In this document: in pieces, positions 1 to 11,574 of the stretch
Numbering within the stretch: the stretch's first letter is position 1
Layout of the letters: every line of letters begins with the position of its first letter
From: Ascoidea rubescens DSM 1968
Taxonomy: Eukaryota > Ascomycota > Saccharomycetes > Ascoideales > Ascoideaceae
Reading direction: 5' to 3'
Length of the DNA stretch: 64,000 nucleotides
Assembly: GCF_001661345.1 (NCBI RefSeq)
Contig: NW_017962920.1
Location: 372,001-436,000, forward strand
Notes under the pieces: generated by a model
What the model saw: only the letters and a program-made list of their open reading frames with translations
Told to the model about the DNA's origin: nothing
Databases searched by the model: none
Program-made: the position numbers and the translations under genes

Positions 1-1980
1 CATAAACTATCCTTTTTTTTTCATTTTATCTATTTTTGTATTAATAAATTTTTATACTTTAATAAATTTTTATAAACTTTTTAAAAGATCTGTAACCAAA
101 AATATCTTTAATTTCCACATCCTAAGCTATTATAAACACATTTTCTTCCTATTAAAACTTTCAGCTTAAAAGATAATCAGCTGAAAAATATAAAATCATC
201 AAGACTTCAATAAACAACAAAATCATTTCTGTTGATCAGTATTCTATGTCGATATTCATGTTTTGGTTCATGATAATATTGACAAAAATTTAACAATTAA
301 ATCTTCTCACTTTACCTTTAATAATCAAATTACTTAAAATCAAACTAAGTAAAATTACCTAGAAAATTCTTTTGTTTTTGATTCACCCGCTTTCTCCCTT
401 TTTTTTATCATAAACATAATTTTAATTAAACTTTATCAATTTAGAATTATAATTAGCTTCAATTAATATCTCAAATCCAGGTAGCAGCTTTTTTACTTCA
501 ATACTGTTTTTAGTCACTATCAAAACTATTCGACTAATAACTTTCCAAAAAAATCGATCTCGCTGTAAATGTAAGATATTTTTTAAGTCAGAATTTCTCA
601 AATCCAATACATTGAATTATAAAAAAAAGTCTAGTTTTAAAAAGCTTCTACCTATTATTTATAAACTGGACTAAAACAATTTGTGAACCAGAAATAAACA
701 AATAAGCATTTAAAGAATCTTTTAAAAATAATCAAAACCAATAGTTTGCAAAAATTTATAAAATAAAACCATTAATTAAAGATTAACTTATTGAAATAAA
801 GTGCCAGAATAAGAATAATAATGGAATTAACACCAGGTGAATTTTTAGTGACAAAAAATTTATACCTTTGCTTTAAAACATTATTTATCAGTTGGAAAAA
901 AAATATAACCACCTTTTTTCAACTAAAAATTTATACTTTATCACAATTTCTTACTATCTTAAAGATCTGCAAAAAAAGCAACATATAATAAGAGAAAATG
1001 TCACGTTATCCGAATAAAAACTTATTTATAAATATAAATTTAAATATATCACAATATTTAAAAAATATATGACGAAATGATTAATCATCAAAATTACAAA
1101 TAGAAATACCGCTAACAAAAAAGCATTTTGAATCAATTTCAGTAAAAATTGCTCCATGTAGTCTTTTTGTTATCAGAAGAAACAACCGGACACTTTAGAC
1201 ATTCATTAATGCAGATAATAAAAATGAGCATTATCGATGAATTAAATTTTAACTTAGAGATATCAAGTCTCCAAAGATGTTGATGATGAACAAAAACTTT
1301 TATTTATTACTTTAAGCAAATTTTTTCGTTGAAAACTTTAAAACCATCAAAAGTAGAGAATATCAGATTTGATTGAGTCACATTTAAAAAAATAATCCAA
1401 TCTGAAAGTCATTGAAATAGCATCCAAAGGTTAACATATTCAAAACATAGATAATATTTTGTTTTATCTGCAGTTTTTTAATTAAAAATATTTGAATTTT
1501 AGGAAGTAAAACATATACATTTATAGTTCAGCTATCTGTGTCCTCATACTTATTGACAAATTATATTACAAATGCACTCCTTTTGATATATCAAAATATG
1601 TATGATTCGAAAATCTTCTATTTTTCAAATCTATCCATCTTATATTTAATCATTCAATCCTTTAATAAATCTTTTTTTAAATCAAATTAAAATCCAATTA
1701 ATCCAACAGCAGCATTTTATAACAAATTAATGTAATAACACATAATTTTTTTTAACTTTTGAACTATCAAACAAAAATTCTCTGTTCTGATAACAGAAAA
1801 CTGGAAATTTTTGTCAAAGAAAACCTTTTGAGTTCTTTAAAATAATCTTCTGAAAACTAAACATTCGATAATTAATACAAAATTTTAAACTTTATTAGCA
1901 ACTTAAATTTTATGTATTTTGTCAATGTAATGAAAATCTATCAACAATCTAGTAACAAATCTTGATCTTTATCAAAGTCA
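1..1980. other. AT-rich tract without a supported gene
   Basis: No convincing open reading frame starts with ATG here, and both strands are dense in stop codons. On the minus strand near 614-580 one frame reads like a leucine-rich repeat (LDLRNSDLKNILHLQ). On the plus strand near 1376-1460 a stop-ridden frame contains SNLKVIEIASKG, again LRR-like. These could be remnants of the LRR family found elsewhere in this window, or chance in AT-rich DNA. The tract lies downstream of KOG1 and must hold its 3' UTR and terminator. Confidence 0.4.
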
Positions 1981-4900
1981 TTATTTTGAAGATTCGTATA
2001 TGTGAATCAGTTTTTCATTTTTTGCTTTAACAGCTAGCATTAGTCTATGAGGATGAAAAATCATATTATTAATGAACATATTGCTGGAAAAAAACTTCTT
2101 ATTAGGAATTTTAATTGTTTGAAGCAATGCTCCTTGAATCCCCCATAAATCAACATTTGCACTGCCTGTTGCCATAATTGGTGCATGTTCATGAATTGCA
2201 AAAGCAGACATCCCTCTATAGTAGACTTTGACTTGATTGGTATTATTATAGGATTTAGCATAATTATATGTGTTGTTTCCTCTATTACTATCCAAATTTC
2301 TATCAATAGTCGATTGAATATTATTAATGGACAATCTATTAACTGTTCCACTGAGTTCACCATCATCAGTTTCCTTTTTCACTCTTTCTTCCAATGAAAA
2401 GGCTTTAAATTCAACAACGGGTTGATCAGATCTAATATCCCATAACTGAACGATTCCATTAGTAGAACCACTAGCCAATTCTCTATTTCCTCCGCGTTGA
2501 AAATGAATCTTTTGAATCCAATTTCTTTTCTTTTCAACATTGGATGAATAACCTTTCCATTCTTTGACCATTGAAGTTTTGGACTCCATTCTTTTATCAT
2601 AAATTTTAATATCACCATTCTCAAAACCGGCTGCAATAATATTTCCTGCAACATGATCAGAAGTAAGTGATGTGACATTTTTAATAGATCTTACAGGAAT
2701 CGAGTTTATACACATCTCTTTTTGAACGTCCCAAATTTTGACGTGACGAACATCACCACTAACCAATAAATTGCCGGTACTTTGTTGCCAATCCGTAATT
2801 AGCCCTACCGAATATTGTCTTTCTTGCGAGTCATTTAATGCTCTCCATGCTGTGACTAGTTTTGCGGAATCAGCTAATTCAAAATCTCTGTATATTTTGA
2901 TCACACCATCCGAAGAACCAACAAGCAAAATAGATTTATCATCTTCGTTTAAAAATTTAATATCTGTTATTTTGCTTCCAATTGGATTGTTATTTGAAAA
3001 ATTGGATAAGTCCTCGTTTTTATTCCAATCCCACAATTTGACTATATTTTTATCATCTGCAGTAACAATCCAGTTTTCAAACTGAGAAAATTCAATCAAA
3101 CGAGGTACGGACTGATTATCAATTGTGACTTTGAGATTCGACCAATCAGATTTTAAAGCTTTTTCCTTTTGTGACTGAGTCTCCTCAATGATTTCCATAT
3201 TTCTATTTCTTCTCCAATCCTTGGATTGCTGGTCATCAACATGATAGCCAAAATTTCTCAAAGTTGACTTATCTTTTTTAAGTTGAGGATAGTGAAAATA
3301 CTCTATTGAAAAGTCAAGAAACTTTGATTCTAAGGGAAGCTTAGGAATTGTTCTCATATTGTCAACTGCTTCAAATCTTGCCAAATGAGGTATATAGGTT
3401 TTTTTCAGTCCCTCATTCGATTCGTCTAATGCAAAATCAGGAATGGTAACATCAGCATAGCTCTGAGTAATTTTGGACCTAGAAACTCCAAAGGATTTTT
3501 CATTTTCGTGCCCGTTTAGGTTATTTTCGTCATTTTGAAATCCCGAAATGTGTTTAAAAAAATTTTGGATTGACAGTGATTTTCTTATAATATTGGAAGT
3601 TATTGTTGAAGATAATGTAGGTGGCAATTCTATCTCACCAATTGAATTAGAAGATAAGTGATGTTGTGACCTAAATGATACAGTTCTTTTTAAAGAAGGT
3701 TGTGGCTGCGAGAAAGAGTGGTTATGTCCATTTTTATTCATTGACCCAACATGTCTTAGTTTTTTGACTGGAGATTGGCTAAATTTAGTGATTAATCTTT
3801 CTCTAAATTCGTTAAATCTTTCTCTGTATGCTTTGTTGTTAATCAATTGTGTTAAAACATACTGAATAACAGTTTCTGATAAGTTTCTAATCTCATAATG
3901 AGGATCCGCAGCTAAAATAAGAAGAAACTTCCATAGGGCACTATAAATTGATCCATAATTTGGAAATTTCTTTCTAAAATCATTAACTTCTTTAATTCTT
4001 TCAGTCAAAACGACTTCCTCATGCATCGAAGTATAAGCAGTAAAAACAAAAAAGTCCAGATATTTGTATACATACTTGGATAGAAAAACAACCATTTGTT
4101 TTCTAACCATTGAGCTACCATCATACATGGCTTCAAGTAACAGTTTGGCAATAATTACATCTGCTTGTTTTAATTCAGCTATTTGAGCATCGTTTGGAAC
4201 ATTATCTCCTAGATCATCATCTAACAAAATATAAGTTGCAAAACCATAAACAATCGATGCTCTAACTTCAGGAATTGTTGTTTTCTTGAATATTTCAATA
4301 ATCTTTGGAATAATTTCCATTTTAAACACCAAAAATTTAATAGAGAATAGCATTGACCATATTTGACTTAAAAACAAGCCACACCAAACTTTTAAGGATT
4401 GAGAGTTTGAGTTCTCCAAAAACCAAACAATTTTTTCTATTAAATGAATTTGACAAACACACTCCTGGGCAATAGTATTTTGTCTCATAAACAAAGTTAA
4501 TACAAATACAGGCAAGCAAATTTGGTTATCAGTTAGTCCTGTGTCGGGCGCATACTTCAAAATAGGCATTAAATCAACCTTTTTTGGTTTTGGAAGAGAA
4601 TACTCATTTTCTGAATATCTCAGAGACGCAAAATTGCTCTTCATATTAGGATTCAAAATAGAACGCCTAGGAAAATTTGGTAATAATTCTGAGCCTTTTT
4701 GGTCTCTTTGAGTATCTCCAAAATTTTGTTTTGATTGGAATTGCATTTTGCTCATTCTAATTTCGTTCACAGTCCTGATATAAAATGAGTTTTGTTGTCT
4801 TGTGAGTTCTGGTTTTAAAGAAAATTCAGGTATAATCATTTCAATAAAGGCTTCATAATTTGCAGAACAGTTTGACATTAAATCTATTTGAACGACATGA

Positions 4901-7278
4901 TGATAGGAGGCCATAATTTTGGCCCATATAAAAGACAATAAGGGTTTAAACTCATTACTAAAAAACTTTAGAGATTTCATGATGCAAGGCAACAAGATAC
5001 TTTCTAATACAAGAGAAACAGCCCAAGGACCTAAATCAACCATTTTGGCTATTAGAAATAAAGAAATAAGTCTATAACTAGGAGTTGGAATTAAATGAAC
5101 TAGTAAATAAAATTGAGGAACCGGTTTTCTATTAAAACTTTCATAATCAATCCAATATTCTAAAGCTTCAAGTTGAGTTTCAAAAAAATCTGTAAATACA
5201 AATTTTGGTTGAAGTGATATAACCTGGTAGGTGTTGAGAGAGTATTTTTCTCTTATTGAACATGTTTTGGATAAAAACTGCTCAATGATTAAATCCCATT
5301 GATCCCAAACTGGATGAATGTGAAGGTCTGGTAATGGAGGTTCAGAAATAGGATTAACATTATAATATTTCATGATTCTTTGGGCTAACAAGAAGTTTCT
5401 AAACATTGCATTGCACATTAGATCTTGTCTGAAACATCTTCTGTATAAACTTTTTAAGACAGTAGATGCAGCCAACATATCTATAAGAGCCACAAATATT
5501 TGATATAAAGTGCCCAATGAATCATCTCTTTGATTATATTCACCATGATAACCAAAATCTATTTTATAGTTTCTGTGTTGATCAGGATTATCACTGCTTT
5601 CATCTACTTTGATATAATCATATAGCGACTCATAATATTTTCTTAGGGGAGATTTGAGAATGAAAAATCTTATACTCATTTCAATAGGAGAGTTTAAACA
5701 ACAAGTAAACAAGTCTGCAGGCAAATCAGGATGAGAGGGAAGATATTCGTCTTCTTTGCAAGCAGCAAACAAAAAACTTTCTGTGTACATCATACTTTTG
5801 TAATAATCGAAAATAGGGTCAGATTCTTTGGAGGGAGAGGGATTATCCAACTCATTTTGAGCTGCTCTTTTATAGGAGCTGATTGCACGACCGGAAAAGG
5901 TTGAATCAAAGACGAAAATAGCAGGGCAACCAATCCAATTTTGCAATTCTGCTACTGACATGGGAACATATTGGTTATATTGTTTATTAAATAGCCAAAA
6001 ATCACCAACCTCATCTGGATAGGGGACGCCATGACCGTTATAATACAAAAATAGTCTAAAAAACAGAGGTCTGCTATTAACAATACTGTTGATTTTATTA
6101 TTAATAGTTTTATTATTGGTAGTATTGAAATTGTTAAGGTTGTTAATGTTATGATTGAGGTTATTAAAGCTAATAAAGTTATTATCGCTATTATGATTGT
6201 CACCATTATTTTTATAAACGTAGTCTAAATATGAAGCGATTGTACTATTAGCCGGTTGGTTGCCTGAGGTAAAGGCTTGGTGGGCATGACGTTTCCAAAC
6301 CTGTATATTTTTTTTAATATCATCAACATTCGGGTCTTCATGAGATCTTAGCATGGTAGACCTTCTATTGAATCTATTGAAAAGATCGGTGATTTGCCTG
6401 CATATAAAAATGGTGGCATCTTTTGGGTCTGAAAAAGTTGAGGGATCAATCCAGCCTTCTAGAGTTGAAGAAGGGTTAATTTTTTCAAAAGGAGGAGGCG
6501 GAACCACACCGATTTTTAAACAAGTTAAAACTCCTCCAACTGGAGTTGAAGTTTTAGATTCATGGAATCTCCAAACATTTTCAGGGAGGATCTTATAATA
6601 GTTGGATCTTATTTTTTTTTCCTCTGGAGCAATTGGATTACTATTGTCCAAATAAGTTTTACTTTCGAAATAAAAGAAAAAATTTTTGAATGATTTTTGA
6701 ATATCGGAAGTTGTAAAACCATGTCTTAACACCATGTTATCGGTATCATTGAAAGGTTGCTGATTAATGGTTGCATTATCAAAGCCGTTTATATGATTGA
6801 TAACACCGTTTGTATGATTTATAGTAGGAGAATTGGTTCCCATGTTATTGATGTTAGAATTAATGTTAGGATTAGAATTTATATTATTGTTGGTGTTATT
6901 CAAGCTGAAATTTTGGTCCTGATTCAATTGCATAGAATTTATAATTATATTGGTATTTCCATTGAGCAGTAAATTCTGATTTTGATTTTGGTTCTGATTA
7001 TAATTGTAGTTAATATTGGTATTGTTGGGGTTGTTGGGGTTGTTGTCGTTGTTTAAATGGGATGCATTGTTATCATTCACAGGCATCTGATTGGAATTGC
7101 GTGTGATGGTGGCGTTGAAGGGGTTTCTCTTGTTGTCAGCAACAGTTTTGTTGTTGGAAGAGTAGCCATTCAATCTGGCGTCGACAGTGTCGCCTATCTG
7201 GGTGTGGTTGACGATACGATTCTTGGGGATAAATTTTGAGGTGGAATTGAGTGGGTTGCAAGCAACAGAAGTGGACAT
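1981..7278 (-). CDS. KOG1: KOG1, raptor-type subunit of TOR complex 1
   Basis: Scaffold subunit of TORC1, which recruits substrates to the Tor kinase on the vacuolar membrane. The product is 1765 residues against about 1557 in S. cerevisiae. The first 180 residues are an Asn-rich low-complexity extension. The raptor N-terminal caspase-like domain follows, with YYNGHGVPYPDEVGDFW near residue 409 and NWIGCPAIFVFD shortly after. HEAT-like helices occupy about 760-1125, the conserved WRRNRNMEIIEETQ lies near 1357, and WD40 repeats run from about 1380 to the end (GSSDGVIKIYRDFE, QRGGNRELASGSTNGIVQLW). The frame is open up to 7347 but only through a TTG; the first ATG is at 7278 (MSTSVACNPLN), so I start there. 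A Reb1-like site lies about 150 bases upstream. Two CTG codons in the HEAT region align with Ser in the yeast protein. Family assignment is secure. Confidence 0.96.
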   Translation of the reverse strand: MSTSVACNPLNSTSKFIPKNRIVNHTQIGDTVDARLNGYSSNNKTVADNKRNPFNATITRNSNQMPVNDNNASHLNNDNNPNNPNNTNINYNYNQNQNQNQNLLLNGNTNIIINSMQLNQDQNFSLNNTNNNINSNPNINSNINNMGTNSPTINHTNGVINHINGFDNATINQQPFNDTDNMVLRHGFTTSDIQKSFKNFFFYFESKTYLDNSNPIAPEEKKIRSNYYKILPENVWRFHESKTSTPVGGVLTCLKIGVVPPPPFEKINPSSTLEGWIDPSTFSDPKDATIFICRQITDLFNRFNRRSTMLRSHEDPNVDDIKKNIQVWKRHAHQAFTSGNQPANSTIASYLDYVYKNNGDNHNSDNNFISFNNLNHNINNLNNFNTTNNKTINNKINSIVNSRPLFFRLFLYYNGHGVPYPDEVGDFWLFNKQYNQYVPMSVAELQNWIGCPAIFVFDSTFSGRAISSYKRAAQNELDNPSPSKESDPIFDYYKSMMYTESFLFAACKEDEYLPSHPDLPADLFTCCLNSPIEMSIRFFILKSPLRKYYESLYDYIKVDESSDNPDQHRNYKIDFGYHGEYNQRDDSLGTLYQIFVALIDMLAASTVLKSLYRRCFRQDLMCNAMFRNFLLAQRIMKYYNVNPISEPPLPDLHIHPVWDQWDLIIEQFLSKTCSIREKYSLNTYQVISLQPKFVFTDFFETQLEALEYWIDYESFNRKPVPQFYLLVHLIPTPSYRLISLFLIAKMVDLGPWAVSLVLESILLPCIMKSLKFFSNEFKPLLSFIWAKIMASYHHVVQIDLMSNCSANYEAFIEMIIPEFSLKPELTRQQNSFYIRTVNEIRMSKMQFQSKQNFGDTQRDQKGSELLPNFPRRSILNPNMKSNFASLRYSENEYSLPKPKKVDLMPILKYAPDTGLTDNQICLPVFVLTLFMRQNTIAQECVCQIHLIEKIVWFLENSNSQSLKVWCGLFLSQIWSMLFSIKFLVFKMEIIPKIIEIFKKTTIPEVRASIVYGFATYILLDDDLGDNVPNDAQIAELKQADVIIAKLLLEAMYDGSSMVRKQMVVFLSKYVYKYLDFFVFTAYTSMHEEVVLTERIKEVNDFRKKFPNYGSIYSALWKFLLILAADPHYEIRNLSETVIQYVLTQLINNKAYRERFNEFRERLITKFSQSPVKKLRHVGSMNKNGHNHSFSQPQPSLKRTVSFRSQHHLSSNSIGEIELPPTLSSTITSNIIRKSLSIQNFFKHISGFQNDENNLNGHENEKSFGVSRSKITQSYADVTIPDFALDESNEGLKKTYIPHLARFEAVDNMRTIPKLPLESKFLDFSIEYFHYPQLKKDKSTLRNFGYHVDDQQSKDWRRNRNMEIIEETQSQKEKALKSDWSNLKVTIDNQSVPRLIEFSQFENWIVTADDKNIVKLWDWNKNEDLSNFSNNNPIGSKITDIKFLNEDDKSILLVGSSDGVIKIYRDFELADSAKLVTAWRALNDSQERQYSVGLITDWQQSTGNLLVSGDVRHVKIWDVQKEMCINSIPVRSIKNVTSLTSDHVAGNIIAAGFENGDIKIYDKRMESKTSMVKEWKGYSSNVEKKRNWIQKIHFQRGGNRELASGSTNGIVQLWDIRSDQPVVEFKAFSLEERVKKETDDGELSGTVNRLSINNIQSTIDRNLDSNRGNNTYNYAKSYNNTNQVKVYYRGMSAFAIHEHAPIMATGSANVDLWGIQGALLQTIKIPNKKFFSSNMFINNMIFHPHRLMLAVKAKNEKLIHIYESSK

Positions 7279-7425
7279 AGCTATTGGAGATGGAAAGCAA
7301 GAATACAAAGCATTTACTCGAGAATTACTGAACAGCACAACACACAAACGTCTCTATCAGCTCAAGTTGTGAAGAGTAAAGATAAAACCTCTTCAATTCA
7401 TTTCGCTTCCACATTTCCTTCCGCA

Positions 7426-7432
7426 CGGGTAA
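7426..7432. promoter_or_regulatory. Reb1-type site in KOG1 promoter
   Basis: The heptamer CGGGTAA matches the core of the yeast general regulatory factor Reb1 and lies about 150 bases upstream of the KOG1 ATG, the usual position for such nucleosome-excluding sites. The evidence is motif and placement only. Confidence 0.4.
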
Positions 7433-7727
7433 CTTATGTTGGTAGATGCACGGAAACGCCAGAGATGCGTTTTCAGACTGTATGACGCGTGCAGTATTAT
7501 CAGCATATTATCAGTATAGTATATGTGTATGGGCGATGGATAAATAACATAGGAAGAACTAAAAACACAGAACAGGCAGCAAAACAAGTAGAAAATGAAA
7601 AGGAAATAACAGGGGAATGGGGAAAGAATAAGAAAAGAATAAGAAAAGAATAAGAAAAGAGTTTGGTAGAATTGCATCCATAGCTAGCAAATGTGGGCGT
7701 CCAATGGACACCAGCTCGCAACGTCAG

Positions 7728-10700
7728 CTAATCAAATTTCTTGCTGATATCACTGGAGACCCTTTTTCGGGGCAAGCTTCTTATCAGCTCCATTTCGCCC
7801 GTCAGCTTTCTCTGAAACTCATCCAACAAGTTGACAGGAGAGCTTTCATCATCAAGATCAATCAAGTTCACATCGTCGAGACTGTTATTACTGTTGGGGT
7901 TTTTGTTGTCACCACTATGATTGCTGTTATGAATATTTTCGGGCTCATCTATTGTTGACAAGATACCTTGTTTGACATCTGAATAAATTGTCCAGAAGGA
8001 TGATGATACATTTTGAAACACTTCAGTTGAATCGGGGGATGCCAATTCCTTTATGGGATTACTGATATCCTTTCTGGTGCTGACTACTTTGCGTTGTGAT
8101 CCGTTAGCAGAACTCAACCCATTGGACTTGTGCACAATTTTGTGGTTATTTAAATTGATTGGGGATCCCTTGAGGTGTCTGAAATTTGATGATGGAGCTC
8201 TATTATTATTGTTGTTATTGGTATGCTTCCCAAAAAAATCTTCGCTAGAATTACTTATTCCACTATTTTTAGAAAATTTTGTATTCGTTCTCAAGCTGTT
8301 GCTTCTTCTTATAGAGGATACTGGGCTTTTAATGCCATTTATGGAGTTGGATTTAATCATCAATGGATTAGAAACAGAGTTTTGTCTTGATAATGTTGAT
8401 TTTCTATTGGGATTGACTGATTTTTTAACCGGCACTGAAATAGTATCTTCGAAATTAAAAAAGTCATTACTTTCATTACTTTCATTACTTTCATCATTTT
8501 CTTCGATTTCATTTTCGCTTTCGTTTGGAGCTTCTTTGATTACACCGTTCTGGTTATTATTCATATTCATATTCATATTCATATTCATATTAGCACTAAA
8601 AAAGTTATCAAAATCATCGCTATTGTTATTTTCAATCAAATGGTTATTATTTATACTGCTAAAGCCGTTAAGAGTGTTTTTTTTAGGATTATCTATGTTA
8701 TCTTTATAATTCGCATCATCATGGTAGCTGCTGAAATTATTTTCAGTAAATTTATCGGAGTTTCCCAGTGAATATTTTTCAAATTCATCTTGTAGCATTG
8801 AATCAAAATTTTTGAAAATGCTTAAAGGTTTCGAAATGCTTTCCCACATTGAGGTTTGTCTCTTATGACCATGATTATTTTTATTATTAGAATTAGAATT
8901 AGAATTAGAATTAGAGTTAGAGTTAGAGTTATAAGAATTATAAGAATTATGAGAGTTGTGAGAATTGAAAACATTGCCATTTTCGGCGGTATCAAAACTG
9001 TTGTTAGTAAAGCTGTTGTTTGAGCCTAAATTGATCATACTCATCCTATTGCCTCTTTTGGCAACATTGATTTGTTTTGATTGGGTTTGACCAAAATTTA
9101 GAAGGTTTTGGGCGTGTTTTTCTTGTTTTTTCGTTATTGGAGAGGATAAAGGGGAGTTCTTTTTCGATGATGAAGATATATTGTTTGAAAGGGAGCTTCT
9201 ATTTGAAAGTGAATTTCTATTTGAGAGTGAATTTCTATTTGAGAGTGAATTTCTATTTGAGAGTGAATTTCTATTTGAGGGTGAATTTCTATTTGAGAGT
9301 GAATTTCGATTTGAAAGGGAGTTTCTATTGGAATTGGAATTGAAATTGGAATTAGGAATTGAATTGGAAATAGATTTGGAGTTTACATTGGATATAGAGT
9401 TTGATTTTGAACGCAAGATCGGAGAGGATTGTAAAGAAGGCACTATAGCACTTAAAAAAGAAGTTCTATTATTTGATTTTGTGCTTGAGCTATCTAGTTC
9501 ATTTGTATCCAAGTTTTCTTTTCTTTTATTTTCGATTGACTTAGTAGAAGTGGCGGTGGAAGTAGCAATGGAAGTAGCGATAATGTCATTGATATCGTCT
9601 TGATTAGCGTCGTCTTGGTTAATATCTTTTGAAGTTAATGTTAAAGAAGAAGGTAGAGAAGAGATTCTTGGGTGTTTATTTATTGGAGATGATTTAGTCA
9701 TAATCAAGTCACCGTTTTTAATATTTTGGTATAACGAGACTTGAACAATTTCTCTTAGTTTTTTCAATTCGTCTAGTTCTAAAGTTAGCTGTTCATTTAG
9801 TGATTTGATTTCGTCCTTTAATTCCACAACTCTCATTTCTTTTAAAGCTAGTTTTCTTAGTTTTTCGTTAGTTTCATCTTGAGGGGTTAGTTCTTTTTGG
9901 AATTGTTGGATATTGTTATTAGATAGTTTTGAGAAAGAGTGGAAATTAGAGAAGGATGAGGGAGTTGTAGGAGATACTAAAGTTCCATAACGAGATAGAT
10001 GAGAGTTTCTTTTGTTATTATTATTATTGTTGTTGTTGTTGATGTTAATGTTGATGATATTGTTGTTATTGAAATTATTTTCCACAGTACTTATACTATT
10101 AGAGGAATTATGATATATGTTGTTGGTAAAAGAGGAAGTTGAAGACAGAGAAGAGTGTCTTTGAAGACTTGTTGTGCTTGATAAGGTTGAGGTTCTTTTT
10201 AGTACTGATAATGAGTTTGAGCGATTAATGTTTGATTTTATGTTGTAGGTATTTTCGTTATTTTCAAGCACAGCTAAGCCCAAGTTTAAACCGCCAAATT
10301 TGGATCTAGTTCTTACAATTGAAGATTTTTTATTGTTGTTGTTGGTAAGTAAGGAAGATCTTTTGTCTTTTAGTTTATTGTTGAGATCATCTCTTAGGTT
10401 TTTTTTATATTCATCTGAAGATAAGATGGAAGTTCTTTGAAAGGGGATTGAAGAGGAAGCTGGGTTAGTTTGTATAGTACTGATGTGATTCTTGGGATGA
10501 TTTTGATTGAGAATATCATGGTGAAGATCGTTATGAAGAACATCATCTGTGTTTGTATTTGTATTTGTATTTGTATTTGTATTTGTATTTGAATTTGAAT
10601 TTTCATTTGTATTTGAAATTAAAGGGTGGTCTTTAGTTGGTTGGACGTTATCAATTAGATTATTTATTGAGCTGAGAGAGCTTCTGTGATCTGATTTTGA

Positions 10701-10796
10701 GGGAGAATGAGAAAAGATTGAAGATTGATCTGTTGAAGTAACAGAAGAAGGCTGAGAGGTTATTGAGGATGAGTGTCGAGATTCTGAGGACAACAT
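7728..10796 (-). CDS. TDA11: TDA11-like coiled-coil protein
   Basis: Protein of unknown biochemical function; S. cerevisiae TDA11 is named for topoisomerase I damage sensitivity. At 1022 residues it is twice the yeast length, mostly through Ser/Asn-rich sequence. Three islands match TDA11 as I recall it. A coiled coil lies near residues 315-350 (LALKEMRVVELKDEIKSL, KKLREIVQVS). The motif MWESISKPLSIFKNFDSMLQ is near 650-680, and FWTIYSDVKQGILSTIDEPE near 930-950. Between them are tandem repeats of NRNSLS (about residues 480-530), Thr-Asn and Asn-Ser hexanucleotide repeats, and an acidic stretch. The ATG at 10796 is the first in frame. The upstream region to PEX20 is 1.34 kb and contains a GC-rich island. 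Orthology rests on the order and spacing of three short motifs. Confidence 0.75.
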   Translation of the reverse strand: MLSSESRHSSSITSQPSSVTSTDQSSIFSHSPSKSDHRSSLSSINNLIDNVQPTKDHPLISNTNENSNSNTNTNTNTNTNTNTDDVLHNDLHHDILNQNHPKNHISTIQTNPASSSIPFQRTSILSSDEYKKNLRDDLNNKLKDKRSSLLTNNNNKKSSIVRTRSKFGGLNLGLAVLENNENTYNIKSNINRSNSLSVLKRTSTLSSTTSLQRHSSLSSTSSFTNNIYHNSSNSISTVENNFNNNNIINININNNNNNNNNKRNSHLSRYGTLVSPTTPSSFSNFHSFSKLSNNNIQQFQKELTPQDETNEKLRKLALKEMRVVELKDEIKSLNEQLTLELDELKKLREIVQVSLYQNIKNGDLIMTKSSPINKHPRISSLPSSLTLTSKDINQDDANQDDINDIIATSIATSTATSTKSIENKRKENLDTNELDSSSTKSNNRTSFLSAIVPSLQSSPILRSKSNSISNVNSKSISNSIPNSNFNSNSNRNSLSNRNSLSNRNSPSNRNSLSNRNSLSNRNSLSNRNSLSNRSSLSNNISSSSKKNSPLSSPITKKQEKHAQNLLNFGQTQSKQINVAKRGNRMSMINLGSNNSFTNNSFDTAENGNVFNSHNSHNSYNSYNSNSNSNSNSNSNSNNKNNHGHKRQTSMWESISKPLSIFKNFDSMLQDEFEKYSLGNSDKFTENNFSSYHDDANYKDNIDNPKKNTLNGFSSINNNHLIENNNSDDFDNFFSANMNMNMNMNMNNNQNGVIKEAPNESENEIEENDESNESNESNDFFNFEDTISVPVKKSVNPNRKSTLSRQNSVSNPLMIKSNSINGIKSPVSSIRRSNSLRTNTKFSKNSGISNSSEDFFGKHTNNNNNNRAPSSNFRHLKGSPINLNNHKIVHKSNGLSSANGSQRKVVSTRKDISNPIKELASPDSTEVFQNVSSSFWTIYSDVKQGILSTIDEPENIHNSNHSGDNKNPNSNNSLDDVNLIDLDDESSPVNLLDEFQRKLTGEMELIRSLPRKRVSSDISKKFD

Positions 10797-11095
10797 TTTC
10801 TTATTATATTAGAATGTAGGATGATATAAGATGATATAAGAATGAAAAAAAATTGTCGTGAGAATAAAACAGATTAATAAATAATTATTGAATTTTATTC
10901 TTGGATTATTCTTGGATTATTTTTATTTTTATTTTTGAGTTGTATTCTTGGCTTATTTGATTTTATCTTTAGGTTATTTAATGCTGCTTTTTTTGAGGTA
11001 GAATTTGATTAATTTAGATTTAGAAAAGTTTTGTCTTGTTTGAAGTATTTTAAATTTGTATTTAGATTAGTGTATTGAAATGATCCAAAATAAAG

Positions 11096-11159
11096 CAGTG
11101 AAACAGTGAAACAGTGAAGCAGTGAAGCAGTGAAGCAGTGAAGCAGTGAAGCAGTGAAT
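11096..11159. repeat. 8-bp tandem repeat, about 8 copies
   Basis: Eight head-to-tail copies of CAGTGAAG (the first two end in A, the last in T) lie about 300 bases upstream of the TDA11-like ATG. More diverged related units continue to about 11240. The array is noncoding as far as can be seen. Confidence 0.85.
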
Positions 11160-11574
11160 TAATGAACCAATAAAATGATAAAATAATAAAATAATAAACT
11201 AATGAACTAATGAAGCAGTGAACAGTGAAACAGCAAATAAATGAGTGAAATATAAAACAAAGGGTGTTTGAGTGAGAGTAAAGAGAAAAGTATACCAGCT
11301 GGAGTAAAAATTGAATAAAGAGATGCAAATAGTCAAGCTGAATGGTGATAAGTGGTGAGTAGTTTGCTTTTGCTATCAACCTGTGTTTTATGAACCAATG
11401 GAGATGAAAAATATCAGCGAGTAACTAATTATAAACTTATAACCAACAATAGAAAGATAAAGGAATCAGAAGAACGAAGCACAGTGGAATAAAAGTGAAA
11501 TAATCAATGTTAAACCTCAGTATCAAATCCAACTTTCAACATATAACAGCAAAAAGCTGAATCAGCAAAGGCCC

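Noticed and set aside
7279-7347. Upstream extension of KOG1
   Set aside because: It would require initiation at TTG; the ATG at 7278 is the first proper start.
8053-9603. Plus-strand frames inside TDA11-like and other low-complexity genes
   Set aside because: They are antisense readings of Ser/Asn-rich repeats and have no independent support.
11096-11159. CRISPR-like repeat array
   Set aside because: Units are 8 bases with no spacers; it is a simple tandem repeat in a eukaryotic genome. The arrays at 31255 and 33695 were rejected for the same reason.
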